The notes beneath the pieces were generated by a model that did no database searches, had not been told where the DNA came from, and saw only the letters and a list, made by a program, of their open reading frames with translations. The translations under genes were made by a program, and so were the position numbers. Shown piece by piece: positions 9,049 to 17,486 of a DNA stretch of 64,000 bases (position 1 is the first letter of the stretch; every line of letters begins with the position of its first letter). This DNA comes from Fuerstiella sp. (GTDB taxonomy: Bacteria > Planctomycetota > Planctomycetia > Planctomycetales > Planctomycetaceae). Where the stretch lies: the NCBI GenBank assembly GCA_029245955.1, contig JAQWOH010000084.1, forward strand, positions 62,001 through 126,000. Reading direction: 5' to 3'.

Positions 9049-10284
9049 ATGGTCAAACGATCATGGAGTTCGTTTCTTTCGGGGGTAGCCCTCGCTGGTG
9101 GAATGGCGGTCATGAGTACCGTGTCCGCTGGAGAGATCTACACCGCGGATCCAATTGAAGACGCTTCTCAGAAGCTGTTCTCTGACGCAAACAGCGACGT
9201 CACCGTTCAGTTGGCGGCGATGAGTTGCTGTGACGATGGCAGCTGTGCCGACGCCGATTGCGGCGACGGCTGCAACGATTTGTATGCGGCGGGAGATTGC
9301 GACGAGATCTCCTTTGGCGGTTGGTTTCAGATGGGGTATCACAATAAAGTGACTCCGAACGGAGTGACTCCCAACGATGCCGGATCTTTCAACAATCATC
9401 CCGATCGTCTGAACCTGCACCAGGGCTGGTTGTACGCAGAAAAAGTGGCCGATGGCACCTGCGGACTGGACTGGGGTTTCCGCATGGACGTGATGTACGG
9501 CGTGGATGCCGGAGATACGCAGGCATTCGGTAACCGACCGGGACGTTGGGATAATGGTGGTGAATTTAACCGCGGTGGCGGGTATGGCTGGGCGATTCCT
9601 CAACTCTACTCCGAACTGGCATCAGGTGACTGGAGCGTGAAGATTGGTCACTTCTACACGCTGATCGGCTACGAGGTTGTGACTGCTCCGGACAACTTCT
9701 TTTACAGCCATGCACTGACCATGTTCAACAGCGAGCCATTTACCCACACGGGGGTCGTGGCGACATACACGGCCAGTGACGATGTCACACTTTACGGTGG
9801 CTGGACGGCTGGCTGGGATACAGGATTCGACCGAGTTAACGGCGGAAGCAGCGGTCTGGGTGGCTTCAGCGCGGCACTCGGTGAAGACGTGACCTTTACC
9901 TATATTACCACATTCGGAAACTTCGGTGCTCGTGGTGCGGGGGCCACCGGCTATTCGCACAGCATCGTGATCGACACGGCCCTGGCGGATGACCTGAACT
10001 ACGTAATTCAGAGTGACCTTCTGGACGTCGGTGTTGGTGCTGGTTCTGCACAGGTTGGGGTGAATCAGTATCTTATCAAGACGGTCAGTGACACGATTGG
10101 TGTTGGTGTTCGCAGTGAATGGTGGAAGAACAACGGTTTATCACAGTATGCCCTAACCGGCGGCGTGAATGTCAAGGTTGCAGACAACCTGATCATTCGA
10201 CCGGAAATTCGCTACGACTGGGAACTGCCGACTCCGTCCGGAGATCAGTTTACCGTTGGCATGGACGCTATTCTCACATTCTGA
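9049..10284 (+). CDS. Outer-membrane beta-barrel porin, BBP2/OmpL-like
   Basis: The 411-residue product starts with a classic signal peptide (MVKRSWSSFLSGVALAGGMA, ending near VSAGE). A Cys-rich segment follows, with cysteines at about 60, 61, 66, 71, 75 and 84. The rest alternates short amphipathic strands rich in Gly, Tyr, Trp and Asp and ends in phenylalanine, the usual last residue of a barrel. Phrases such as LHQGWLYAEK, GLDWGFRMDVMYG and HFYTLIGYEVVTAPDNFFYSHA are typical of the planctomycete BBP2 porin family. It probably forms a diffusion pore in the outer membrane. A strong intrinsic terminator follows, so it appears monocistronic; the long leader suggests high and regulated expression. 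Confidence 0.88.
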   Translation: MVKRSWSSFLSGVALAGGMAVMSTVSAGEIYTADPIEDASQKLFSDANSDVTVQLAAMSCCDDGSCADADCGDGCNDLYAAGDCDEISFGGWFQMGYHNKVTPNGVTPNDAGSFNNHPDRLNLHQGWLYAEKVADGTCGLDWGFRMDVMYGVDAGDTQAFGNRPGRWDNGGEFNRGGGYGWAIPQLYSELASGDWSVKIGHFYTLIGYEVVTAPDNFFYSHALTMFNSEPFTHTGVVATYTASDDVTLYGGWTAGWDTGFDRVNGGSSGLGGFSAALGEDVTFTYITTFGNFGARGAGATGYSHSIVIDTALADDLNYVIQSDLLDVGVGAGSAQVGVNQYLIKTVSDTIGVGVRSEWWKNNGLSQYALTGGVNVKVADNLIIRPEIRYDWELPTPSGDQFTVGMDAILTF

Positions 10285-10329
10285 TGAGACGGCCTTCGCC
10301 GGCACCTGGTGAACCAAATATTGAATAGA

Positions 10330-10364
10330 AACCGCAGCTGGAATCTGTCCAGCTGCGGTTTTTT
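10330..10364 (+). terminator. Rho-independent terminator of the porin gene
   Basis: A perfect 12-bp stem (aaccgcagctgg at 10330-10341 with ccagctgcggtt at 10349-10360) encloses a 7-base loop and runs straight into a T-tract. It lies 45 bases after the porin stop and 76 bases before recO. Confidence 0.93.
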
Positions 10365-10439
10365 CGTGTCTGTTCTTAATCTGATAGACCGGGTAAAACA
10401 GCCATTGTGTCATAACCGGGGGAACTGCAAGGGAAAGCG

Positions 10440-11195
10440 TTGAACGTGTCGACAGAAAAGGCTGAGGCGATTGTGATCAGACAGGCGGATTTCAGCGAAT
10501 CCAGCCGAGTTGTTACGTTCTTCAGCAAAGAATTCGGCAAGTTTTCGGCACTGGCCAAAGGTGCGAAAAGACTCAAAGGTCCCTTCGATGCTGCTCTTGA
10601 CCTGCTTTCAATGTGTCGAATAGTCTTCATTCGTAAGTCCTCCGGGACCCTGAGTCTATTAACTCAGGCCAGCCTGGACTCACGTTTTTCTCCTGTTTCA
10701 GGAAGTCTTAATTCACTTTATGGCGGTTACTACATTGCCGATTTGTTGTGCAGTCTGACAGAAGACGAGGACCCCGATCCTGAAGTCTATCGTCTGGCTC
10801 ACGCAGCGCTGAAAGAGTTGTCTGATCCGCAAGCGGAACCGGCAGCATCAATTATTCAGTTTGAAATCGGACTGCTGCGACAGGCAGGGTTGTTTCCCAA
10901 TCTTTCTGAGTGCGGCGTATGTGGCCAACTGATGACCTCCGGAAAAAAGTACGCTCACTGGGTCAGTCAGGGAGGCTTGCTTTGTTCAGATTGTCGTCGT
11001 GAGGAGTATTCAGGCAAGTCAATTTCTGCAGGTTCGGTTGCCGTCCTGAAGAGAATGTCAGGTGAAGGTTCCCAGCTTTCTGAACGAATTCGACTGACAA
11101 AAGACCAAACGATGGAATGTCACCGCCTGGCGGTGTCTGTGATCACCAACGTGCTTGGCAGGAAGCCCGGCACACTCAGATATCTGAATTTTTGA
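10440..11195 (+). CDS. recO: DNA repair protein RecO
   Basis: RecO loads RecA onto SSB-coated DNA with RecR in RecFOR gap repair. The 251-residue product has the N-terminal OB fold (EAIVIRQADFSESSRVVTFFSKEFGKFSALAKGAKR) and the helical C-terminal domain with a zinc site, CGVC at about 158-161 and CSDC at about 182-185. Length is typical. The first possible start is TTG; an in-frame GTG two codons later is equally possible, and a ggga-rich stretch precedes both. The gene is followed by two outer-membrane biogenesis lipoprotein genes with no obvious functional link, though they could share a transcript. Confidence 0.92.
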   Translation: MNVSTEKAEAIVIRQADFSESSRVVTFFSKEFGKFSALAKGAKRLKGPFDAALDLLSMCRIVFIRKSSGTLSLLTQASLDSRFSPVSGSLNSLYGGYYIADLLCSLTEDEDPDPEVYRLAHAALKELSDPQAEPAASIIQFEIGLLRQAGLFPNLSECGVCGQLMTSGKKYAHWVSQGGLLCSDCRREEYSGKSISAGSVAVLKRMSGEGSQLSERIRLTKDQTMECHRLAVSVITNVLGRKPGTLRYLNF

Positions 11196-11302
11196 AATTC
11201 ATGACATACTGCAGGACACAAACGAATCAAGCTGTATTGACCACTTCATATGAATTGGTCGGAGAATGCGTTACGCGTTCATCCGCAGAAGCTGTACTTA
11301 GA

Positions 11303-12574
11303 ATGGGGCTGGCTATCGCGCTATTCGCTGGCACGCTGGTGTGTTCGGCCGGATGCCGTGCCTGGCCTTCTTCGGTGGCGTCCTGGCGCAGCGACTTCGT
11401 CGAGGGCAGTGACACACAACACATTCTTGGACCGCTGGCGCGTCAACTGCCCACGGGCGATGACCCGTTGACACGCGGTGCGCGGTACTCGGAAGCCGGC
11501 CAGCGACGAGTCACTGCCGCCCGAAATCTGTTTGACGCCAAGAAGTATCCGGAAGCCTTGAAGAGTTATAAGGCCATCGCCAAAAAGTATCCGGAATCGA
11601 TAGTAGGTGAAGAAGCGTGGTTTCAAATCGGCGAATGTCACTTTGCCATGGGAGAGTATCCTGCTGCTCAGGACGCGTATGACACTCTGTTTGTTGATTA
11701 CCCGTCCACGAAGTACGTTGCTGATACAAGTCGTCGAATGTTCACGATTGCCAAGACATGGCTGGAAGTTACTGACCCCGTTGGCCAGAGCCAAATCAAA
11801 ACTGTCAGTCAGGAAAACGAAATTGAAGGGCCTGAGCCGGTTTCGTCGTCGAGTTCTCCAAGCGCCAAATACGGGTTGATTCCGAACTTCTTCGACAAGT
11901 CCCGGCCGATGCTGGACACTAAGGGGCGAGCGCGGAACGCCTTGAAATCGATCTGGCTGAACGACCCCACCGGACCGCTGGCAGACGATGCGCTGATGCT
12001 GACGGCATCGTTTTACCTTCGACGTAACAACTATGTCGAAGCCGATCGTTACTATGAGATTCTTCGTGACGAATATCCCGACAGTCCTCACCTGGAAGAC
12101 GCCTACGTGTTGGGATCACACGTGAAACAAATGTCCTATCGCGGACCGTTCTATGACGGCACTTCGCTGGTGTCAGCGACGAATCTGAAAGAGCGAACGT
12201 TGCAGCTGTTTCCGGCTTCGGAAGATCGACAGCAGATCCGCAAGGATCTGCAGCGCCTGCATCTGCTGGAAGCGCAGCGAGCGTGGAGCAGAGTTGATTT
12301 TTATCGCCGCAAGGACAACCCGCGAGCGGTGGCGATTCAATGCATGCAGGTCATCACGGAGTTCCCGGAAACCCGCTATGCTGAGCAGGCTCGGTCAGAA
12401 ATTCGTCGTATCAATCCGTCTGTTGTCAGAGGACTGCCTGGTGTCGCCGAATTTATGCAGTCGCTTCCACCGGTAAGTGAGTCTGGGCCAGAGACGCTTG
12501 AAGCCCTGCCTTCAGACTCGTCGGTGAAATCCGTCAGTGCTTCGGGCAGCAGGTCACCCGTCACGCGTCTTTAA
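11303..12574 (+). CDS. BamD/YfiO-like TPR lipoprotein
   Basis: The protein begins with a lipoprotein signal ending LVCSAGC at about residue 18, then two tetratricopeptide-rich regions: LFDAKKYPEALKSYKAIAKKYP with GEEAWFQIGECHFAMGEYPAAQ, and later DALMLTASFYLRRNNYVEADRYYEILRDEYPDSPH. These match outer-membrane assembly lipoproteins of the BamD type, which sit on the periplasmic face of the outer membrane and help BamA. At 423 residues it is longer than proteobacterial BamD (about 245), in keeping with an apparent duplication of the TPR block. An upstream ATG at 11201 is possible but would put the lipobox near residue 52. The LptE-like gene follows after 11 bases. Confidence 0.8.
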   Translation: MGLAIALFAGTLVCSAGCRAWPSSVASWRSDFVEGSDTQHILGPLARQLPTGDDPLTRGARYSEAGQRRVTAARNLFDAKKYPEALKSYKAIAKKYPESIVGEEAWFQIGECHFAMGEYPAAQDAYDTLFVDYPSTKYVADTSRRMFTIAKTWLEVTDPVGQSQIKTVSQENEIEGPEPVSSSSSPSAKYGLIPNFFDKSRPMLDTKGRARNALKSIWLNDPTGPLADDALMLTASFYLRRNNYVEADRYYEILRDEYPDSPHLEDAYVLGSHVKQMSYRGPFYDGTSLVSATNLKERTLQLFPASEDRQQIRKDLQRLHLLEAQRAWSRVDFYRRKDNPRAVAIQCMQVITEFPETRYAEQARSEIRRINPSVVRGLPGVAEFMQSLPPVSESGPETLEALPSDSSVKSVSASGSRSPVTRL

Positions 12575-12585
12575 GGAGTACAACG

Positions 12586-13113
12586 GTGTCCCGTTCCTTA
12601 CACCTGACGACGGTGGTCGCACTGGGACTGGTTGTCTGTTGCGCCGCTGGCTGCGGTTATCTGCTGGGGCCCTCGAACGTGCAGGGAGTGCGCACAGTTC
12701 ACGTACCCATCTTTAAGTCTGATTCCTTTCGTCGCAACCTGGACTATCTGCTGACGGAGGCCGTTCATAAGGAAATCAAACTTCGCACCGGCTATCGGCT
12801 GGCTGATGCGGACTGCGCGGACACCGTGCTCGAAGGTCGGATTATTGATGCTCGGAAGAATACGCTCAGTGAAACTCGTTTCGATGATCCTCGCGAAGTG
12901 CAATTGATGCTGGGTGTGCAGATTTCATGGATCGATCGCCGAACCGGACGCGTTCTGCAGCAGCAGACATTTCCCATCGGACAGGAACTGGCGATGCATT
13001 CGTCGCAGGTCAGCTTTGCCGCTGAGGTCGGGCATTCACTGGCCACGGCGCAGCAGGAATCCATACAGCGACTGGCCGGTCAGATTGTCGATTTGACTGA
13101 GATGCCGTGGTAG
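12586..13113 (+). CDS. LptE-like lipopolysaccharide-assembly lipoprotein
   Basis: LptE plugs the LptD barrel that inserts lipopolysaccharide into the outer membrane. The 175-residue product has a GTG start with a clear ribosome site (aaggag, 6 bases before), a lipoprotein signal with the Cys at about residue 23 (CAAGCGYLLG), and the family pattern of an early beta strand (VRTVHVPIFKS), a helix with RRNLDYLLTEAVHKEI and a late AQQESIQRLAGQIV helix. The GCGY after the lipobox is typical of LptE. It is the second gene of a pair with the BamD-like lipoprotein, consistent with a small outer-membrane biogenesis operon. Confidence 0.82.
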   Translation: MSRSLHLTTVVALGLVVCCAAGCGYLLGPSNVQGVRTVHVPIFKSDSFRRNLDYLLTEAVHKEIKLRTGYRLADADCADTVLEGRIIDARKNTLSETRFDDPREVQLMLGVQISWIDRRTGRVLQQQTFPIGQELAMHSSQVSFAAEVGHSLATAQQESIQRLAGQIVDLTEMPW

Positions 13114-13207
13114 CTGCACAATTGCAGCACTCCAAACAGACAGAGCCCCGGTTGTTTGAAAAGACCGGAGCTTTGTCGCTGGCTTCTGTCCATCTGCGTC
13201 TACTGCG

Positions 13208-14659
13208 TTAGTACGGTAGTTCTCGAATGTACAGATTCCTGAAAAACAGCTCGCTGCCGTGATGCTGCAGTTCAATCTGATCGGCTCGCGGCAGCGGGAC
13301 TGTACCGGTCTTGTCCCAGTAATTTTCCAAGGCCACTCGGTTGACGATTAACCTGTTGTTCAGCCAGATCGAAACCTTGTCGCCGACCATGCGAATCAGA
13401 AACGTGTTCCATTCGCCCGGTTTTTTGTCCGCCAGCACGGTAGGAGCATTGCGCCATCGCTTGTTGTTCCAGAGGCCACCGGAGCCAAGGTTGCGGCCGT
13501 TCGTAAACTGAGTCACCCATTCTTCACTGGTGGTCGGCGGATCCTGACCGTCTTTCACTCGCGGATCCCACGGATCCCAAATCTGCACCTGAGGTGTTCC
13601 GCGAAGGTAGATCCCTGAGTCCGCTCCCGGCGGAATCTTCCAGTCAATGTAGAATTCGAAGTCACCGTAGTCCTTGGCCGTACAAAGACTCTGGCCGGTC
13701 CCGTCATAGGTCAGCACGCCGTCTGCTACGCTCCAGTGCACACGCATATTCTCATCGGCTTTAGCCTGAGCTTCCTGCAGTGACTTACCTTTGAGTGCAC
13801 GTCGTTCGCTTGCATTCCTGTGGGCGAGACCTTTCCAGCCGGACAGGTCTTTGCCGTTGAAAAACGTTGTAAAGCCTTCCGGAGCAGTATTGTCATACTT
13901 CGACGCAGGTTTGGTTGGCGAAGGTGAGTAATCTGCCAGCTTCAAATTTCGAAACTCCACGCGATCGCTGTGTCCGGCCAGCATCAAATGCCCCTTCTTA
14001 TTCTTTCGGCCGGGGTGAGCAGAACCGTCAACGGGCGTGATGTCATCCAGAAACGCGTCCACGATCACTGCACCATTGAGGATGACCATGATGTGGTCTT
14101 CGATGGCCACAATCGTCTCGGTGTTCCATTCTCCCACGGGTTTCAGGTATCCGGTTCTGGATGGGTAAATCCCGTAGATCGAACCATGATATTGCCACGG
14201 CTTCAGCCAGCTGAGTCGGCGGGTCTTGCCATTGCCCATTTCTGCGTCGCCGCCATACTTATTGCCGTTGTGGTCGAGTATCTGAATTTCCATACCTGCG
14301 GTCGCCGGGTGACCACCCCTTGGCACTCGAATTCCAACCCCGTTGTTGCCGCTCTCTTCCAGCTTGAATTCGAAGTGAAAGGCAAAGTCGCCGTACTCTT
14401 TCTCGCTGATTAGATTCTTGCCGCCCTTCCTGCAGACCAGCTTGCCGTCTTCGGCAACATATCCTGTGGTGTCACCTGTCCACCCCGTCAGATCTGTGCC
14501 GTTGAACAGATTTGTCCAGCTGGCCGAATCCAGGATTGCGTTGGCACGGTTGCCTGCGTCAATGTTGGGATCAGGTTTCGGATTCTGCCCTGTCACCGGT
14601 GTTGTCAGAAGGACGACTGCGATCAGCGAAAGAACAGTCGTCAGGCGGTTGATGTACAT
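13208..14659 (-). CDS. Secreted protein with two DUF1080 (3-keto-disaccharide hydrolase-like) domains
   Basis: A signal peptide (MYINRLTTVLSLIAVVLLTTPVTG) precedes two tandem LamG-like DUF1080 domains at about residues 45-240 and 262-480. Each opens with the hallmark W-x-x-LFNG-x-DLTGW or TTFFNGKDLSGWKG and contains DYGDF-x-F-x-x-x-W/K and GEWN segments. DUF1080 is linked to 3-keto-glycoside hydrolysis and sugar binding and is greatly expanded in planctomycetes. The two copies are only moderately similar, which suggests an old duplication. It stands alone and converges on the LptE-like gene. The sugar it acts on cannot be told from the sequence. Confidence 0.9.
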   Translation of the reverse strand: MYINRLTTVLSLIAVVLLTTPVTGQNPKPDPNIDAGNRANAILDSASWTNLFNGTDLTGWTGDTTGYVAEDGKLVCRKGGKNLISEKEYGDFAFHFEFKLEESGNNGVGIRVPRGGHPATAGMEIQILDHNGNKYGGDAEMGNGKTRRLSWLKPWQYHGSIYGIYPSRTGYLKPVGEWNTETIVAIEDHIMVILNGAVIVDAFLDDITPVDGSAHPGRKNKKGHLMLAGHSDRVEFRNLKLADYSPSPTKPASKYDNTAPEGFTTFFNGKDLSGWKGLAHRNASERRALKGKSLQEAQAKADENMRVHWSVADGVLTYDGTGQSLCTAKDYGDFEFYIDWKIPPGADSGIYLRGTPQVQIWDPWDPRVKDGQDPPTTSEEWVTQFTNGRNLGSGGLWNNKRWRNAPTVLADKKPGEWNTFLIRMVGDKVSIWLNNRLIVNRVALENYWDKTGTVPLPRADQIELQHHGSELFFRNLYIRELPY

Positions 14660-14927
14660 GCGAGTGGGCTCTTCAAATGGTTGGAATTGGCGGGGCGATT
14701 GTGTGTGCGAGGTGACTACAGCATGCCGTTAACGATGTTCCAGGGTACGGAAATTCTTCCGACATGTCGACCGTCAGGAATAAGGAAGCTGGTCATGCCG
14801 GAGGACCGGGGCTCTATGGCTTGTGTCCGAAAGAACCCGGTTAAACCACCGAAATCTGCGTCTTGCGGTGTTTCCGACAGGCGAAGTACAATTCCCAGAC
14901 AACTTTCGCCGCACTCCCTCCCAGCCG
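14660..14927. promoter_or_regulatory. Divergent upstream region of the mre operon
   Basis: These 268 bases separate the DUF1080 gene from mreB, so both promoters should be here. A reading frame continues upstream from mreB through part of it (from GTG at 14823), but the extra 35 residues lack MreB homology. I see no clear ribosome site or promoter hexamers. Confidence 0.4.
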
Positions 14928-15974
14928 ATGCTGAACTGGCTTCGACAATATTTTTCCTGTGATTTGGCGATCGATCTGGGGACGACAGCGACTCGGATTG
15001 GTCTGTCCGGGGATGGGATCCGACTGGACGAACCGTCTGTTGTTGCTGTCAGCCGCAACAGCACGGGTGTCATTGGCAAAGGGGCTGCCGTTGGCAAGCT
15101 GGCCCACCAGATGCTGGGAAGGACGCCGGATGGGATCCGTGCCGTACGCCCTATCGTTCACGGAGTTATCAGTGACTTTGAACTGACGGAGGCGATGCTG
15201 AGGTATTTTCTTCAGAAAGCGACAGGTCAGAAGCTGGCCATGCGTCCACGAGTTGTTATCGCTGTTCCCGGCTGCATCACGGCGGTCGAAAAGCGAGCGG
15301 TGATCAACAGTGCAGAACGAGCGGGTGCAGGGCAGATCTGGCTGATTGAAAAAGCTCGGGCTGCAGGCGTTGGTGCCGGTTTGCCGGTCTCTGAACCGGT
15401 CGCCAGTATGGTCTGCGATCTGGGAGGAGGAACGACTGAAGTTGCCGTCATGAGTCTCGGGGATATTGTGGCCAGTCGATCCATTCGCACGGCCGGCGAC
15501 GCGATGGATCTGGCGATTATCAAATATCTCCGCCGTCGCTATTCACTTCGCATCGGTGAACAGTCTGCCGAACAACTGAAGTTGCGTATCGGCAGCGCGG
15601 CTCCGCTGGATCATGAACTCAGTCACGAGGTCAGCGGTCTGGACACGGCCAGCGGCATTCCCCGGAAGGCGATGATCACCAGTGAGGAAATACGTGAAGC
15701 GCTCTATGAGCCTCTGGAAGAAATTGTCGATTGTGTACGCGGCACGATCGAACGCTGCCAGCCGGAACTGATTGCGGATCTGGCTGATACGGGCATCGTC
15801 CTGACTGGCGGTGTTGCGCTGCTGCGCGGGATTGATCGCCATCTGAATCAACGTCTTGGAATCCCGGTCCGCGCGGCGGAGGCACCGACTCTTACGGTTA
15901 CTCGTGGAGCCATGATCTGCCTTGATCATCTTGAACAATGGCACGATCGTCTGGATTCGGGAACAGGTCGGTGA
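14928..15974 (+). CDS. mreB: Rod shape-determining protein MreB
   Basis: MreB is the actin-like filament that organises lateral peptidoglycan synthesis at the inner membrane. The start at MLNWLRQYFSCDLAIDLGT matches the normal MreB N-terminus, including the short amphipathic membrane-binding stretch. Phosphate loop 1 reads DLGTTATRIG (usually DLGTANT); other actin-fold motifs are VIAVPGCITAVEKRAV, VCDLGGGTTEVAVMSLG and TGIVLTGGVALLRGID. At 348 residues it is family length. The Asn of DLGTANT is changed, so filament properties may differ. It overlaps mreC by 4 bases and heads the mreBCD-mrdA operon. Confidence 0.95.
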   Translation: MLNWLRQYFSCDLAIDLGTTATRIGLSGDGIRLDEPSVVAVSRNSTGVIGKGAAVGKLAHQMLGRTPDGIRAVRPIVHGVISDFELTEAMLRYFLQKATGQKLAMRPRVVIAVPGCITAVEKRAVINSAERAGAGQIWLIEKARAAGVGAGLPVSEPVASMVCDLGGGTTEVAVMSLGDIVASRSIRTAGDAMDLAIIKYLRRRYSLRIGEQSAEQLKLRIGSAAPLDHELSHEVSGLDTASGIPRKAMITSEEIREALYEPLEEIVDCVRGTIERCQPELIADLADTGIVLTGGVALLRGIDRHLNQRLGIPVRAAEAPTLTVTRGAMICLDHLEQWHDRLDSGTGR

Positions 15975-16978
15975 GCGGCCACACACGATACATGCAGTCA
16001 ACCTCGCCTAAACATATCCGGCTTAGCGCCAGTGTTATCCTGGTTCTGACGCTTGCTGCTGTCGTTGCAGACCGAACAGGGACTCTTACGACATTGCGGA
16101 TGACGCTGCATAATCTGTTAAGTCCCGGTCGACTGATGGTGCTCGCCGTCTCGCCTGCGGATCGCGGCTCATCGGAATCCGGGCGTGGCGGTCGAACACC
16201 TGACGGTGCTGTGGACAGCGATGTGACGGAACTTCAAAATGCATTGCTGGAAAACGAACTGCATAGACGCCAGTTGGTCATTGAAAATGCTCGCCTGCAC
16301 AACGAGCTTCGCAAGAGCCGGAAACAGGCAGTTGCTGGTACATTGGACATGATTCCATTGGTGAACTTTCGCGTCGTTAAAGCGAACATTCTGAGTTACA
16401 CCGGCCTTTCGGGAAACATTCGTGAGCTTATTGTAGACGCTGGTAAGACGTCGAACCTGAAGCCATCGGACCTGCTGGTAGATGGTTCGGGAATACTGCT
16501 GGACCAGGGACAGCAACAGGGAATTGACGCCGGTCAGCGAGTGGTCAGCGGGATGGCGGTCGTCGGGCGGATTACGGATACGTCGCAGTGGGTGGCGTTA
16601 GTCCAGCCCGTCAGCCATGGAGAATTCTCTGCCGCAATACAGTTGGTGAAGAATTCCCGACAAGGTGCTGCGTTTGGAGCTGAAGGACTGCTTGAGGGAA
16701 TCGGCGACGGTCGTTGTCGAGTTTCCGGCATTCCGTATACGGAATCGGTGTCTGTCGGCGACGAGGTTTTCTCAGCGGACATCAACGGCATCAATGGTCC
16801 TCGACTGTATTATGGAAAGGTTGTGCGGGCTGAATTCTCAGCGGGAGGAGAATGGGATGTGCATGTCGAGCCGGCGGCCGGGCATGTGAAACTCGATCAA
16901 GTAGCTGTCGTTCAGCCGTCCGTGAACGGGAGTCGCAGCACGATTTCGCGCGGACGAACCCCATCGGGAGCGCGCTGA
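15971..16978 (+). CDS. mreC: Rod shape-determining protein MreC
   Basis: MreC links cytoplasmic MreB to periplasmic penicillin-binding proteins. The product has one N-terminal membrane segment (about residues 17-33), a coiled coil with LQNALLENELHRRQLVIENARL at about 90-115, and the two beta-barrel domains typical of the family (VVKANILSYTGLSG, LVDGSGILLDQGQQQGIDAGQRVVSGMAVVG). The GTG start overlaps the mreB stop as GTGA; an ATG at 15992 is an alternative. At about 335 residues it is normal length. The tail is Arg/Ser-rich. Translational coupling with mreB is likely. Confidence 0.92.
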   Translation: MSGHTRYMQSTSPKHIRLSASVILVLTLAAVVADRTGTLTTLRMTLHNLLSPGRLMVLAVSPADRGSSESGRGGRTPDGAVDSDVTELQNALLENELHRRQLVIENARLHNELRKSRKQAVAGTLDMIPLVNFRVVKANILSYTGLSGNIRELIVDAGKTSNLKPSDLLVDGSGILLDQGQQQGIDAGQRVVSGMAVVGRITDTSQWVALVQPVSHGEFSAAIQLVKNSRQGAAFGAEGLLEGIGDGRCRVSGIPYTESVSVGDEVFSADINGINGPRLYYGKVVRAEFSAGGEWDVHVEPAAGHVKLDQVAVVQPSVNGSRSTISRGRTPSGAR

Positions 16979-17475
16979 TGAAGACCATTGTTGCCTGGGT
17001 TTTGATTCTCTGGCTGGCCCTTATTTTCCAGGTTGCCAGACCTGATGTGTTTGTCTCCGGGTCGCTTGCCGTTCCTTTGTCGGTCGGCTGTGTCTTCTGG
17101 CTAAGAACCGGGACCGGCGTTCTGCTGGCGGGGGCGGCCTTGTTGATCCAGTGGATCCTGCACACCACGTTTGCGCCGATTGACGTAGTTGTCACGCTGT
17201 TGCTGGCATGCGCCGCGATTTCTCGGGACCGTTCGAGTGACGTTGCGTCCACATTGTTGCCGACCGGGTCGCGATATGCCTGGCTGTTTCAGCCGACCAT
17301 GGTTCTGTGCACGGGGCTGATTGTGCACACGCTTCTGATTGCGGAGTTTCAATCCGAAACGCTGTGGCCGCTGTTGATGTCGAGTCTGTGTATCGGCGTA
17401 CCGGTTCTTGTGCTGACTCTGTTTATTGCTCGAACGGCGGATCAGTTCGGGCTGCGACGCCGGCCGATCTGGTAA
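16978..17475 (+). CDS. mreD: MreD-like membrane protein
   Basis: A 165-residue, strongly hydrophobic protein with about five membrane segments (for example VAWVLILWLALIFQVA and LLMSSLCIGVPVLVLTLFIA). MreD is poorly conserved, so the assignment rests on size, topology and position: its ATG shares one base with the mreC stop (TGATG), and mrdA follows after 11 bases. Family members help recruit and regulate elongation enzymes. Sequence identity to known MreD is not obvious by eye. Confidence 0.75.
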   Translation: MKTIVAWVLILWLALIFQVARPDVFVSGSLAVPLSVGCVFWLRTGTGVLLAGAALLIQWILHTTFAPIDVVVTLLLACAAISRDRSSDVASTLLPTGSRYAWLFQPTMVLCTGLIVHTLLIAEFQSETLWPLLMSSLCIGVPVLVLTLFIARTADQFGLRRRPIW

Positions 17476-17486
17476 GCTCTGAATTG

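Noticed and set aside
13143-13174. Possible terminator after the LptE-like gene
   Set aside because: The stem is short with a bulge and only a weak T-run; it could not be told from chance.
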